From Sediminitomix flava (GTDB lineage Bacteria > Bacteroidota > Bacteroidia > Cytophagales > Flammeovirgaceae), in NCBI RefSeq assembly GCF_003149185.1, contig NZ_QGDO01000001.1:930001-994000 (forward strand): 64,000 bases of DNA. The letters run 5' to 3'. This document shows positions 35,277 to 44,707 of the stretch, piece by piece. A program made the position numbers and the translations under genes. Every line of letters begins with the position of its first letter. Position 1 is the stretch's first letter. The notes below the pieces were generated by a model that saw only the letters and a list, made by a program, of their open reading frames with translations, was not told the DNA's origin and did no database searches.

Positions 35277-37979
35277 ATGAAATCTCTCAAATTCATCTCA
35301 TTATTTCTACTCATTTATTTTGTAGGATGTAATGAATACCAACAACTAGAAAACGAAGCCATTCCAACCCATGAAGTTGGTAACCACAAACGGATGGCTT
35401 TCAACCAAGATGTTTATTTATTAAACAGTACCAACAAATCTGAAATCTATAAAGTAGGTTTTGACTTTCAAGGCTTACAAGGAGATGCTACACTTACTAA
35501 GCTTGATCTATGGACAGAAGACAACCAAGATTTTGAACTTCCTAGAGGAGGACATATGTGTGTATCACCAGATAACCGTTTTCTTACGGTTGTCATAGCA
35601 AAAAGAAGTAGAATCTATTTAATTGACTTAAATACGTATGAAGTTCGATCATCACTCCTACTCGGGTATCGATATGATCAACGCCAAACAAGTATCAGCA
35701 CTGTCAGAGAAAACCCACAAGCTTTCTATATGAGCAAAATTGGGGGAATAACCCAAGTAGATGTAGATCAAGAAGGCTTCTTATTTATAGCGGGTAAAGC
35801 TGGCTTCTTTAGAGTAGTCTCAGACAGGGGAAATGGTATGCAAGACCCATCTAACATTAATACAGGTAAAGATATCTGGACTGAAATTTGGGAAAGAGAT
35901 GACCCTAGCTTAGAAAATAATGAAAATTGGGTTCACGCGCTACAGTACAAATTCAATGGAAATCTCAGTGTTGAATCTACAGAAGACGGAGAAGAATACT
36001 TTGAAGATGTCACTCCTTTCAATCCTAAAAAAGTAAAATTCAGAGGTGGTGATATTTTATTCACCCAAAACAGTAATGAAACCGACGGTTTTGAACATCA
36101 ACGTTTAATCTCTTTTTCACAGTGGAAAGGCGGTACTGCTATATATCTTGACCTAGAGTGGAATTGGGCTACTCAAACCATTCAGTTTGATGCAGGAAAA
36201 GTAATGGGAGGATTGAACATGAACCGTAATAACGAAAGCGGCAAAGGAACTGGTCGAGTAACAGGAGCAGCTCTGACAGGAGATAATATGGTTTTTACCT
36301 CTCACCATTCTAGTAAATTCTTACAGCTAAGAACATTAGATGGTACAGTTGTCCGTGATGATATCGAATTGCAGTTAGATGGAAATGAGGAAAACCTCCT
36401 AATACATAATTGGGGTGATATGGCATCAACCCAACAATTTGATAGAAACACGAATAATCCTAATGATAAAACACTTAGCAACAAAGAAATTGATGGTCAA
36501 TATTTTGAAGATTGGTATAAAGGAGAAAAAGAGGGTCATCAATATGCAGAAGTGAAGCTATACAGACCAAAACGAAGAATATACGAACCGAATGATTTGT
36601 CTCAACCCGATCCAGAAGAAAGCTATAATGCAACAAGAGATTCTCGAGGAAACGCTGCTAATGCAGATTTAGCTGATTATCGTAAAAATGCCCAGAAATT
36701 TGTTTCATTAGGAGGAGAAGGAGGCTATGTATTGATGCAACTCCAAACGCCTATTAAAGTAAATTCATATTCAACGCTTCAAGTTGTAGAAACGAGCTGG
36801 AATAGAGCTCCACAGTTCACCCCAACATCTTCAGGGTTTAATTCTTATGCAGAAAAGGCTAAAGTTTTCGTTTTACCCAATGATGATTCACGCTATTATT
36901 CTGATACCGACATGCAAGTAGATGATCCTGACTGGATTGAAATAGGGGAAGCCTTTATTGCAAATAATGAGTTTTCACTTTCAGAGACCGTCAGTGAGGG
37001 AACTACGATCAAATGGATCATGATTAAAGATTCTGGCTCTGAAACACCTGATGGTTTCGATCTTAACTTTGTTTCAGCATATGAATTTAAACCAGAAGTT
37101 TTGATTACTCAAGACGATCATCCTTGGCTGCCTTGCGACCTCACTGAAGACAGCTTTGCTATAAGAACTGGAGATGACAACCCAAGCACAAAAGTAAGAG
37201 GTGGTGAAGCAATGTTTAGAATTCCTCAAGCCAATGAAATCATTGAGAGTAGTATTATAGAACTTACGCAAGAACAAAAAGATTTTCTTGGAACGAAATC
37301 TGGAAGAAGTAGAGTCATCGGTCTATTTACAGCCGAAATTGATGGAAAACTTCATGCATATGAAATCCATGACGACTGTTCTATTAAAGGGATTCGACAT
37401 TTTGAATGGGGCGGAGAAAATAAAAATGCATCCTTTGTGCCACTGCCGTTAAACCCCAATAATTACGACTTATCTCAAGTTACCACAGCGTTTAAAAAAT
37501 GGAAAGGTTTCGATCTTGTTTATACATTAAATGGGGAAACCAAAAAAGTCCCATTTGCAAACAAACAAGAAGCTCGCCTTAGATATAAAAAGGCTATTGA
37601 CTATACCGAACCAACATGGAATAGTGTCATTCAAAAACTTTCGGGCTGTGGTGAAATAGGAGACAAAGTAAATATCACGACTGAGCTATGTTTAACTCCA
37701 ACTGGAGGTTTTGCTCGTTCTACCATAGAGGGTTCAGATGTATTCCAACTAAGAAACCCTAGTGATGATGATGTTACATTTATCGTTACGACTAATACTC
37801 AAGGTACATTTGAGATTTTTGCCCCTGCTAAAACTTGGCATTTTGTAAAAGGCGGTACAGGTACTGTAATTACTAATGTGAAAGCTTATACCGATTTTGG
37901 AGGTACTTCTCAAACAGAAGTTTGGAATAAAGGTGGTACTTCTACCTTAGGAAGCGAACTTAATTGTCCTATGCAATAA
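35277..37979 (+). CDS. Large surface lipoprotein of unknown family, paralogue 2
   Basis: A 900-residue predicted lipoprotein (LIYFVGC, lipid Cys18) with the same architecture as its upstream neighbour: propeller-like part with 'GGHMCVSPDNRFLTVVIAKR', 'GGDILFTQNSNETDGFEHQR' and 'GRVTGAALTGDNMVFTSHH', then the beta-sandwich with 'VSLGGEGGYVLMQLQ' and 'DSGSETPDGFDLNFVS'. Long blocks are identical between the two, including 'GTKSGRSRVIGLFTAEIDGK'. After about residue 775 similarity falls, but spaced words remain (KLS-x-CG, DVFQLRN, PA-x-TW), so the C-terminal domain is related yet fast-changing. Function unknown. It ends at a strong hairpin. Confidence 0.75.
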   Translation: MKSLKFISLFLLIYFVGCNEYQQLENEAIPTHEVGNHKRMAFNQDVYLLNSTNKSEIYKVGFDFQGLQGDATLTKLDLWTEDNQDFELPRGGHMCVSPDNRFLTVVIAKRSRIYLIDLNTYEVRSSLLLGYRYDQRQTSISTVRENPQAFYMSKIGGITQVDVDQEGFLFIAGKAGFFRVVSDRGNGMQDPSNINTGKDIWTEIWERDDPSLENNENWVHALQYKFNGNLSVESTEDGEEYFEDVTPFNPKKVKFRGGDILFTQNSNETDGFEHQRLISFSQWKGGTAIYLDLEWNWATQTIQFDAGKVMGGLNMNRNNESGKGTGRVTGAALTGDNMVFTSHHSSKFLQLRTLDGTVVRDDIELQLDGNEENLLIHNWGDMASTQQFDRNTNNPNDKTLSNKEIDGQYFEDWYKGEKEGHQYAEVKLYRPKRRIYEPNDLSQPDPEESYNATRDSRGNAANADLADYRKNAQKFVSLGGEGGYVLMQLQTPIKVNSYSTLQVVETSWNRAPQFTPTSSGFNSYAEKAKVFVLPNDDSRYYSDTDMQVDDPDWIEIGEAFIANNEFSLSETVSEGTTIKWIMIKDSGSETPDGFDLNFVSAYEFKPEVLITQDDHPWLPCDLTEDSFAIRTGDDNPSTKVRGGEAMFRIPQANEIIESSIIELTQEQKDFLGTKSGRSRVIGLFTAEIDGKLHAYEIHDDCSIKGIRHFEWGGENKNASFVPLPLNPNNYDLSQVTTAFKKWKGFDLVYTLNGETKKVPFANKQEARLRYKKAIDYTEPTWNSVIQKLSGCGEIGDKVNITTELCLTPTGGFARSTIEGSDVFQLRNPSDDDVTFIVTTNTQGTFEIFAPAKTWHFVKGGTGTVITNVKAYTDFGGTSQTEVWNKGGTSTLGSELNCPMQ

Positions 37980-37990
37980 ATTTATAATTC

Positions 37991-38020
37991 ACCTCCCCTC
38001 AAGAAATCTTAAGGGGAGGT
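37991..38020. terminator. Bidirectional terminator
   Basis: A 13-bp stem (ACCTCCCCTCAAG / CTTAAGGGGAGGT; the single C-A mismatch on + is a G-U pair on -) with a 4-nt loop, between convergent genes. Confidence 0.85.
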
Positions 38021-38026
38021 TTATTC

Positions 38027-39187
38027 TTATTTCTTGTAGGTCACTCGATAAATAGCTCCGGCAAAATCATCAGAAATCAAAAGTGAACCATCTGGTTGTT
38101 CTAGTACATCAACAGGTCTACCCCATTGCTTTTGTGTTTCTTCGTTTAACCAACCTTCAATAAAAGGTTGAAAAATCTCAGATTTATTCCCATCCAACAA
38201 AACTAAAGATACTTTATAACCTGACTTTTTACTTCTGTTCCAAGATCCATGCTCTGCTACAAATACTGATTTTTTATACAATTCTGGGAACATATCTCCC
38301 GTGTAAAATGACATTCCTAAAGGAGCTACATGCGCTCCCATCTTCTGAACAGGATCAATGTAATCTTCTGACTTCGTTCCTTTTCCAAATTCAGGGTCTT
38401 CTACATCACCCGCATGCCAATAAGGATAACCAAAATGCTGTCCCTTTTCTGTAGCTACATTTAACTCACAATCGGGAATATCATCTCCCATCATGTCTCT
38501 ACCGTTATCTGTAAACCACAATTGTCCTGTTTCAGGGTGCCAATCAAAACCTACTGTATTTCTCACGCCATGTGCATAAACCTCAAAATCACTACCATCA
38601 TCGTTCATTCTAGTAATAGATGCAAACTGAGGATCATCTGACTTACAGATATTACAAGGTGCACCTACAGGAATATATAATTTCCCGTCAGGACCAAAAG
38701 CAATATACTTCCATCCATGATGTCTCTCGGTCGGAAATTTATCATAGATAACGACAGGCTTTGGAGGATTTTTAAGATTCGCTTCTATATCATCAAAACG
38801 GAGGATTCTATTGACTTCTGCTACATATAAATTCCCATCTTTTAAAGCTACTCCATTTGGCATACTCAAGCCTTCTGCAATTACATAGCGATCATCTGCA
38901 TAACCATCTTGATCTGAATCGACCAATGCCCATACCTTATCTTCTTTACGGTTTCCAACAAAAATAGTCCCTTTTTCTCCTCTTGCAAGCGAACGAGCAT
39001 TAGGGATATCTTCTGCAAAAACATTGACCTCAAAACCGTTTGGTAAAGACAGTTTTTCTATTGGTAACTTGGTAGAAGGTTTCTCTATTTTGACTGTCTC
39101 TGTGTTTTTTTTCTCTTCTGCTTTATTCTCCACACAAGAGCTAGAAAATAGCGCTAGGATTGAAAGAATTGGTAATAGCTTTTTCAT
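38027..39187 (-). CDS. Sorbosone-dehydrogenase/PQQ-type beta-propeller lipoprotein
   Basis: A 386-residue lipoprotein (ILALFSSSC, lipid Cys18) followed by a charged linker and a six-bladed propeller of the glucose/sorbosone dehydrogenase kind. Typical words are 'LPNGFEVNVFAEDIPNARSLA' pattern at the start, 'RHHGWKYIAFGPDGKLYIPVG' pattern (about 155-175), 'HGVRNTVGFDWHPETGQLWF' (about 206-225), 'DNGRDMMGDDIPDCELN' and 'VFVAEHGSWNRS'. Members oxidise sugars with PQQ or are uncharacterised; PQQ is seldom made by Bacteroidota, so an enzyme activity is not certain. It is monocistronic and convergent with the paralogue gene. Confidence 0.85.
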   Translation of the reverse strand: MKKLLPILSILALFSSSCVENKAEEKKNTETVKIEKPSTKLPIEKLSLPNGFEVNVFAEDIPNARSLARGEKGTIFVGNRKEDKVWALVDSDQDGYADDRYVIAEGLSMPNGVALKDGNLYVAEVNRILRFDDIEANLKNPPKPVVIYDKFPTERHHGWKYIAFGPDGKLYIPVGAPCNICKSDDPQFASITRMNDDGSDFEVYAHGVRNTVGFDWHPETGQLWFTDNGRDMMGDDIPDCELNVATEKGQHFGYPYWHAGDVEDPEFGKGTKSEDYIDPVQKMGAHVAPLGMSFYTGDMFPELYKKSVFVAEHGSWNRSKKSGYKVSLVLLDGNKSEIFQPFIEGWLNEETQKQWGRPVDVLEQPDGSLLISDDFAGAIYRVTYKK

Positions 39188-39262
39188 AAAAGATTTGTGA
39201 GTTTCCGTGTTTAATATTTATACATTCGAATTTATCGTCATTAAACAAGCCCAATTTATAAA

Positions 39263-39300
39263 CAAAAAAACTCAGAACAATTATATAAATTGAACTGAGT
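39263..39300 (-). terminator. Terminator of the salvage operon
   Basis: On the minus strand ACTCAG and CAATT pair with AATTG and CTGAGT around a small internal T-T loop, followed by T7. It begins 27 bases after the nagZ stop. Confidence 0.75.
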
Positions 39301-39326
39301 CTTTTCTTCTATGGAAATAATGACCT

Positions 39327-41039
39327 CTATGCGTTTACTGCATTTCTTTGTCCATCCCCTGCCTTGAAATTTGAAAGGCTAACAGGTAATGTTCCATTCG
39401 CTTCTTCTTTACCCAATAACACATCTACTACAGCATCTTGGAAATAGATACTATCTTGATAAGTGATAAAAATAGTAGAAGCATTTTTATGACCTTCTAC
39501 CTCATCTAAAGCGTATGCATTTCCAAACAATAAAATTGTAGTTGAAATATTTCCTAAATTCTTCATCAATTCTAGTCTGACGAACTCAGGAATATCAAAG
39601 TTATTGAAAGGCTTAATGTTCACGCCATGAAGACTTACAATCACCTCATCAGAAGATTTTGCTTCGCCGATCAATTCTTGCAGTGCTTCAATTCCTTGAC
39701 TTTCTCTCCAAGTCAATACAGTCACATTATCTAGCTCATTTTGTAATCTTTCAGCTAGAATGTTCGCCTCCTTCTTTTCAACTTCTTTCAAGTGATGCGC
39801 TACTTGATCTCTTGAAGTCAGCGTTTTATTCTCTGCAAAAATTTGAATTACAGCAATCTTCTTTTCTCTATTTTGAAGCGGAATAAAATCACCTTCTCCC
39901 AATTGAGTTACTGCTGCTTTTGCAAGTTGCTTGTTAAGCGCAACTGAAGCTTCATCATTCAAGTCTTTTTCAAGCTGTGCTAAAGAAATAGATTTGAACT
40001 GATCTAAAGCTGCCCATTTTTTCATCGCTAGAACTTTCTGAACAATCGAATTCAATTGTTCTTCCGTTAGGATATTTTGAGCTAAAGCTTCTTTCAGTTT
40101 CTCCACTCCTTTTGGTACACTCTTACTATTTGTAATGATGTGATTTCCGGCCAAAATAGCTCTCAAATCTGCATCACCATCCTCATAGTGATTTGTAATA
40201 CCGTGCATATCCATGGCATCTGTGATCGCTAGACCTTTAAAGTCTAGTTCTCCAAATAATAGATCACTCAAAATCTTTTCAGAAAGAGTCACAGGCATAT
40301 GCTCTCTATTATCCAAAGATGGAATCTCCAAATGAGCTGTCATTACAGAACTTAGTCCTTCATCGATCAAACGCTTGAAAGGATAAAGTTCTAAATTATC
40401 CAAACGTTCTTTAGAGTGCATCAACTTAGGTAGCTCCAAATGTGAATCTGTAGCAGTGTCTCCATGCCCTGGGAAGTGCTTCGCATTATCTAGAATATTT
40501 GAAGCTTGTAAGCCTTTCATATAGGCTACTCCCTTTTCTGCAACCTTTTCCTTATCCTCTCCAAAAGAACGATAATTGATTACAGGGTTTTTAGGGTTAT
40601 TATTGACATCTACTACAGGAGCTAAAGCTGAACTGACGCCGATGCGTTGACAATGTTCACCGATTTTCTTTGCCATTTTAAAAATCAGCTCATTGTCTTG
40701 GATCGCTCCTAAAGCCATCTGATATGGAAACTGGGTTGTCCCGTCAAGACGCATAGCCAATCCCCATTCAGCATCTATATTGATAAATAAAGGTACTTTG
40801 CTTTTTGCTTGGTATTTGTTTGTTAGTTCAATCTGTTTTTCAGGAGTTCCTTGAAAAAAGGTCAAACCTCCCAAATGATATTTTTCGATCAGTTCTTCAA
40901 TAAACTGCTCATGTTCTTCGTCACGATTAGAGAAGGCTGCAACTTGAAAAAGTTGACCAATTTTCTCCTCTACACTCATTGATGACAGGGTTTCTAATAC
41001 CCACTCATCATTTAAATAGGTTAAAAATGGAGGTTGCAT
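39327..41039 (-). CDS. nagZ: GH3 beta-N-acetylglucosaminidase (NagZ-like)
   Basis: A 570-residue glycoside hydrolase family 3 enzyme. The NagZ-type motif KHFPGHGDTATDSH (about 187-200) supplies the Asp-His acid/base pair, and the nucleophile Asp is in 'LAITDAMDMHG' (about 267-277). The TIM barrel fills about 1-350 and a C-terminal alpha/beta sandwich the rest, the two-domain form. There is no signal peptide, so it acts in the cytoplasm on GlcNAc-anhMurNAc or GlcNAc-MurNAc brought in by the permease encoded just upstream. The gap to that gene is 2 bp. It is the last gene of the operon. Confidence 0.9.
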   Translation of the reverse strand: MQPPFLTYLNDEWVLETLSSMSVEEKIGQLFQVAAFSNRDEEHEQFIEELIEKYHLGGLTFFQGTPEKQIELTNKYQAKSKVPLFINIDAEWGLAMRLDGTTQFPYQMALGAIQDNELIFKMAKKIGEHCQRIGVSSALAPVVDVNNNPKNPVINYRSFGEDKEKVAEKGVAYMKGLQASNILDNAKHFPGHGDTATDSHLELPKLMHSKERLDNLELYPFKRLIDEGLSSVMTAHLEIPSLDNREHMPVTLSEKILSDLLFGELDFKGLAITDAMDMHGITNHYEDGDADLRAILAGNHIITNSKSVPKGVEKLKEALAQNILTEEQLNSIVQKVLAMKKWAALDQFKSISLAQLEKDLNDEASVALNKQLAKAAVTQLGEGDFIPLQNREKKIAVIQIFAENKTLTSRDQVAHHLKEVEKKEANILAERLQNELDNVTVLTWRESQGIEALQELIGEAKSSDEVIVSLHGVNIKPFNNFDIPEFVRLELMKNLGNISTTILLFGNAYALDEVEGHKNASTIFITYQDSIYFQDAVVDVLLGKEEANGTLPVSLSNFKAGDGQRNAVNA

Positions 41040-41041
41040 AA

Positions 41042-42328
41042 CTATTCTTTTTCAGGTAGTTTTTCATGTATTTTCTTAACAATCCAGATACTTGGGATTC
41101 CTGACAACAATACCCATACGAAGAAATTGTCATAACCCAATACCTCTTGCAGTTTACCCGAAAACAAGCCAGGAATCATCATACTCAAAGCCATAAATGC
41201 AGTTGCAATTGCAAAGTGCGCCGTTTTGTATTTTCCTTCTGACATATGAATCATATACATCATATAGGCTGTAAAACCAAAACCATAACCGAAGGTCTCA
41301 AAGATAATTGAACCACCAATTAAGTATAAGTTTTCTGGTAAAACCCAAGAAAGGTAAATGTAAGTCATGTGTGGTAGGTTAATAGCTACCAACATAATCC
41401 AGATCATTTTCTTTAATCCATATTTTGAAACGGCCATACCTCCTAGAATACCTCCTAGAATCAGACCTATTGGACCAACCGTACCGTAAACCGTACCTAC
41501 TTCTGTAGTGCTCAAACCTAAACCTCCTACTTCAGCCGTATCCAACAAGAATGGTTGAGCCATTTTTACCAATTGAGCTTCCCCAAAACGATAAAGTAAA
41601 AGGAATGCAATTGATAACCACACACCTTCTTTTTCAAAAAACGTTTTGAAAGTTGCGAAGAATTCATTGATGATATTACCTGCAGACTTTTCTTCTTCTG
41701 AAGTTGTTTCAACCTTAGGAATAAACACACTATGGTATAACCAAGATACTGCCATCAATATAGCCATAACGCCTAAAGTCACTGACCAAGCCATTGGCAC
41801 ACTATTGAATTCTTTTTCAAGGTATCCTCCCAAAACAACTACACCACCTTGGGTAAATACCATTGAAATACGGTAGAATAAGCTTCGGATACCGATAAAA
41901 TAAGCTTGATCGTCTTTACTGGCACCGATCATATAGAAACCATCTGCCGCTATATCATGAGTTGCAGAACTAAATGCGATTAACCAGAAAAACGCTAAAG
42001 ATGCCTGGAACCAAAATTCCGTATTTAAGGTAAATGCAATCCCTGCCAAAGCTACTCCAATGACAAATTGCATGATAAGAATCCACCAACGTTTGGTTTT
42101 CAATATGTCAATGAATGGAGACCAAATTGGTTTTATAACCCAAGGCAAATAAAGCCATGAAGTATAAAAAGCTAATTCAGTGTTTGACAATCCCATATTC
42201 TTGTACAGAATTGTCGTCACATACATGACTAAACCGTATGGAAGACCTTCCATAAAATAAAGCGAAGGAATCCACGTCCAAGGGGATTTTTGCTTTATTT
42301 GTTCTCTTTCTAACGTTGTGTCCCTCAT
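41042..42328 (-). CDS. AmpG/MurT-like MFS muropeptide or amino-sugar permease
   Basis: A 428-residue transporter from the ATG giving MRDTTLEREQIKQK; the longer frame starts at TTG inside the upstream gene. About 12 membrane segments are seen, starting at 'WIPSLYFMEGLPYGLVMYVT', and 'WLYLPWVIKPIWSPFID' is the AmpG-like loop 2 region, with the D-G-F-Y of 'HDIAADGFYMI' at about residue 130. AmpG family members import GlcNAc-anhMurNAc; in Tannerella forsythia the related MurT imports MurNAc. Its place between murQ, the kinase and nagZ makes a peptidoglycan sugar the likely cargo. The gap to the GNAT gene is 1 bp. Confidence 0.9.
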   Translation of the reverse strand: MRDTTLEREQIKQKSPWTWIPSLYFMEGLPYGLVMYVTTILYKNMGLSNTELAFYTSWLYLPWVIKPIWSPFIDILKTKRWWILIMQFVIGVALAGIAFTLNTEFWFQASLAFFWLIAFSSATHDIAADGFYMIGASKDDQAYFIGIRSLFYRISMVFTQGGVVVLGGYLEKEFNSVPMAWSVTLGVMAILMAVSWLYHSVFIPKVETTSEEEKSAGNIINEFFATFKTFFEKEGVWLSIAFLLLYRFGEAQLVKMAQPFLLDTAEVGGLGLSTTEVGTVYGTVGPIGLILGGILGGMAVSKYGLKKMIWIMLVAINLPHMTYIYLSWVLPENLYLIGGSIIFETFGYGFGFTAYMMYMIHMSEGKYKTAHFAIATAFMALSMMIPGLFSGKLQEVLGYDNFFVWVLLSGIPSIWIVKKIHEKLPEKE

Positions 42329-42329
42329 C

Positions 42330-42806
42330 TTACCTAAGCATATTTTTGTAAATACCTGGAGTTGAACCTTCAATTAGGCTAGCCCCAACAACTTTCTCAT
42401 AAAATTCTGCAGGACCAATGCCTCCTATGAAGCCATAGGCATAGCCCATATGTTTTAGCTCGTGAAGTGTTTCGATCAATAATAATTTACCGATTCCCTT
42501 TCCTCTCATTGTTTCATCTACTCCTGTAGGTCCAAAAAATGCCTTGCAAGTAGCTTCTACACAAGCAAATCCTTTCATTTGCCCATCTTGAATGGCTATA
42601 AAACATGAAATCGGATTATTTGAAAAAGCAGCTTCTACCTCACTTGCCCAATGCGGATTAAAATGTGTTTTCACCCAATCTACAACAATATGTCTTTCGG
42701 GTGCAATAGCCCTACGAATTTCGATGCCTTCTTCGCTGAGTAAATCATAGTTTTTTTGAAACTCAGCTTTCTGAGGAAGGTCATACAACTTTACGAGCAT
42801 GTCCAT
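42330..42806 (-). CDS. GNAT-family N-acetyltransferase in the salvage operon
   Basis: A 158-residue GNAT protein. The acetyl-CoA loop is in 'VDETMRGKGIGKLLLIETLH' (about 95-114; R-G-K-G-I-G), and 'GPAEFYEKVVGA' (about 131-142) is the usual end motif. It is packed between murQ (11 bp) and the permease (1 bp), so it is co-expressed with peptidoglycan-sugar enzymes. A natural guess is re-acetylation of deacetylated GlcN or MurN, but neither the substrate nor any precedent can be shown from sequence. Confidence 0.85.
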   Translation of the reverse strand: MDMLVKLYDLPQKAEFQKNYDLLSEEGIEIRRAIAPERHIVVDWVKTHFNPHWASEVEAAFSNNPISCFIAIQDGQMKGFACVEATCKAFFGPTGVDETMRGKGIGKLLLIETLHELKHMGYAYGFIGGIGPAEFYEKVVGASLIEGSTPGIYKNMLR

Positions 42807-42817
42807 AATCCTTGCAG

Positions 42818-43624
42818 TTATTTCTGTTTATTAAAAAAATCAACGGCCTTACGTACAGAACCTTCTTGTAATAAAAGTTTTTGAGCTTCCTCATAAGAAA
42901 TAGAAGAAACCTCATCCATGATCATACGAGTACCTCTATCCACCAACTTTTCATTACTCAATTGCATATCGACCATCTTATTGCCTTTCACATGCCCCAA
43001 ACGGATCATTGCCGCAGTAGAGATCATGTTCAATACCAATTTCTGAGCCGTACCCGATTTCATACGTGTTGAACCTGTCACAAACTCGGGTCCTACTTCT
43101 GCTACAATCGGAATTTCAACTTCAGGAATCAGTTTAGCATTTGAATTACACACAACACAAGCTGTCAGCAATCCTTCTTCTTTTGCCTTTCTCACGCCAC
43201 CAATCACGTATGGTGTTCTTCCCGATGCCGCAATACCTACCAAAATATCATTTTCATTGATATCATAAGCTTGAAGGTCTACCCACGCTTGGTCAAAATC
43301 ATCTTCAGCATTTTCTACTGCATTTCTGATAGCATGATCTCCACCAGCAATGATACCGATTACCTTATCACGTACGCCGTATGTAGGAGGGATTTCTGAC
43401 GCATCAAGAATACCAAGTCTACCACTTGTTCCTGCTCCGATATAGAAAATTCTTCCGCCTTTTTTCATACGCTCTACCGCACCGTCTACCAACAAAGTGA
43501 TTTCATTAAGTGCTTTAGCTACTGCCAAATGTACTTTGGCGTCCTCCTGATTCATATTGAATAGGATTTCTGAAGTAGCCATTTTATCAAGATCGTTATA
43601 TAATGAAGGTGATTCTGTTTGCAT
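42818..43624 (-). CDS. murQ: N-acetylmuramic acid 6-phosphate etherase
   Basis: A 268-residue SIS-domain lyase that splits MurNAc-6-P into GlcNAc-6-P and D-lactate. The signature 'YIGAGTSGRLGILDASEIPP' (about 61-80) is nearly invariant in MurQ, 'AGGDHAIRNAVENAEDD' (about 93-109) follows with the catalytic Glu, and 'GIAASGRTPYVIGG' (about 130-143) and 'TGSTRMKSGTAQKLVLNM' (about 188-205) complete it. Length is somewhat below the usual 300. It is the second gene of the operon, 24 bp after the kinase. Confidence 0.97.
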   Translation of the reverse strand: MQTESPSLYNDLDKMATSEILFNMNQEDAKVHLAVAKALNEITLLVDGAVERMKKGGRIFYIGAGTSGRLGILDASEIPPTYGVRDKVIGIIAGGDHAIRNAVENAEDDFDQAWVDLQAYDINENDILVGIAASGRTPYVIGGVRKAKEEGLLTACVVCNSNAKLIPEVEIPIVAEVGPEFVTGSTRMKSGTAQKLVLNMISTAAMIRLGHVKGNKMVDMQLSNEKLVDRGTRMIMDEVSSISYEEAQKLLLQEGSVRKAVDFFNKQK

Positions 43625-43648
43625 CTTATTTTTGTTTTATGTTTTTAA

Positions 43649-44509
43649 TTACAAAACTGTCGACTTATCGACTGTGTAATCGATTAGACCATCAATTGGC
43701 GATTGCATCACTTTATCTATTTCCACGCCTTTTTGTACTGCAATAGTTTCAATTTGCTCCGAAAAGTGAAATGCGATTGAACCTGCTAGTCTAATTTTTA
43801 GATTTTCAACTTCTGAATATTTTAAAATATAATAGTCGAAAAATTTATTGAAATTATCCTCTAAAATAGCTTGGCATTGCGGATGAAAACTATTTTCCTT
43901 TAGAAATGGAGTAAAAGATGCCAAATATTTATTTGGTTTACTCTGATGGTATATCCTGTCCAACACATCTAACTTATTGATCTCATATTTATCATAAAAA
44001 GCTTCAATAAGCTTAGGATCCATTTTATGCGTAAGCATTTCACTCAATAAATCTCGTCCTAATACAGCCCCACTTCCCCAATCGGAAAGAATGTAACCAA
44101 GAGAAGCTACATTTTTAACTATCCCTTGATTTTGGTACACACAAGAATTTGCTCCTGTACCTAAAATTGCAGCTATTCCATCTTCATTTTGCCAAAGAGC
44201 GATAGCTGCGCCTAACATATCACTCCCGACATGGGTTTCAATACTTGAGCCATAACAGGCTTCGAAAGCTTCGGTCAATATTTTTGTAGAACTAGGATTT
44301 CCACAGCCAGCAGCATAAAACAACACTTTAGTAAGTGCGATACCTACTGTCTCAGGAACTACCGCTTGTTTTAACTCTTCGATTAGTTCTGCGAAAGTAT
44401 AAAAATACGGATTAATGCCTTTAGTTCTAAACCGTTTTATTGGGCCTCGCTCAGGATCGACAACTACCCATTCTGTCTTTGTAGATCCGCCATCTCCAAC
44501 AAGCACCAT
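43649..44509 (-). CDS. BadF/BadG-type N-acetylhexosamine kinase (GlcNAc/MurNAc kinase)
   Basis: A 286-residue ASKHA-fold sugar kinase. The phosphate-1 motif is 'LVGDGGSTKTEWVVVD' (residues 3-18), the sugar/phosphate-2 region 'AAILGTGANSCVYQN' (about 110-124), 'GYILSDWGSGAVLGRDLL' (about 132-149) the conserved E/D-G-S loop, and 'IRLAGSIAFHF' (about 238-248) the adenosine motif. Eukaryotic NAGK and T. forsythia MurK belong here. It heads the salvage operon and would phosphorylate MurNAc and/or GlcNAc at O-6, giving the substrate of MurQ or NagA. Divergent from the giant kinase gene. Confidence 0.88.
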   Translation of the reverse strand: MVLVGDGGSTKTEWVVVDPERGPIKRFRTKGINPYFYTFAELIEELKQAVVPETVGIALTKVLFYAAGCGNPSSTKILTEAFEACYGSSIETHVGSDMLGAAIALWQNEDGIAAILGTGANSCVYQNQGIVKNVASLGYILSDWGSGAVLGRDLLSEMLTHKMDPKLIEAFYDKYEINKLDVLDRIYHQSKPNKYLASFTPFLKENSFHPQCQAILEDNFNKFFDYYILKYSEVENLKIRLAGSIAFHFSEQIETIAVQKGVEIDKVMQSPIDGLIDYTVDKSTVL

Positions 44510-44599
44510 ATTATTATATATTTAAATTTCTTATTTAGATATCGAAAAAATTACGTTTACCTTGCTTATACTATTTCATAGGTATTTTAGTATTTACTA

Positions 44600-44627
44600 C
44601 AAAGCTAGTGAACATCTGCAAGCCAAA
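44600..44627 (-). promoter_or_regulatory. Possible promoter of the salvage operon
   Basis: On the minus strand a perfect -7 box TAGCTTTG lies about 90 bases before the kinase ATG. The only TTTG upstream is 16 bases away instead of 19-21, so the -33 element is weak and an activator may be needed. Confidence 0.4.
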
Positions 44628-44707
44628 ATTCACTGAAAATGGCTATTTAGAGAAACACACTTTTTAGGGCAGTATGTTAACTTTTTTCAGTTGTTTAAAA
44701 AGTAAAT

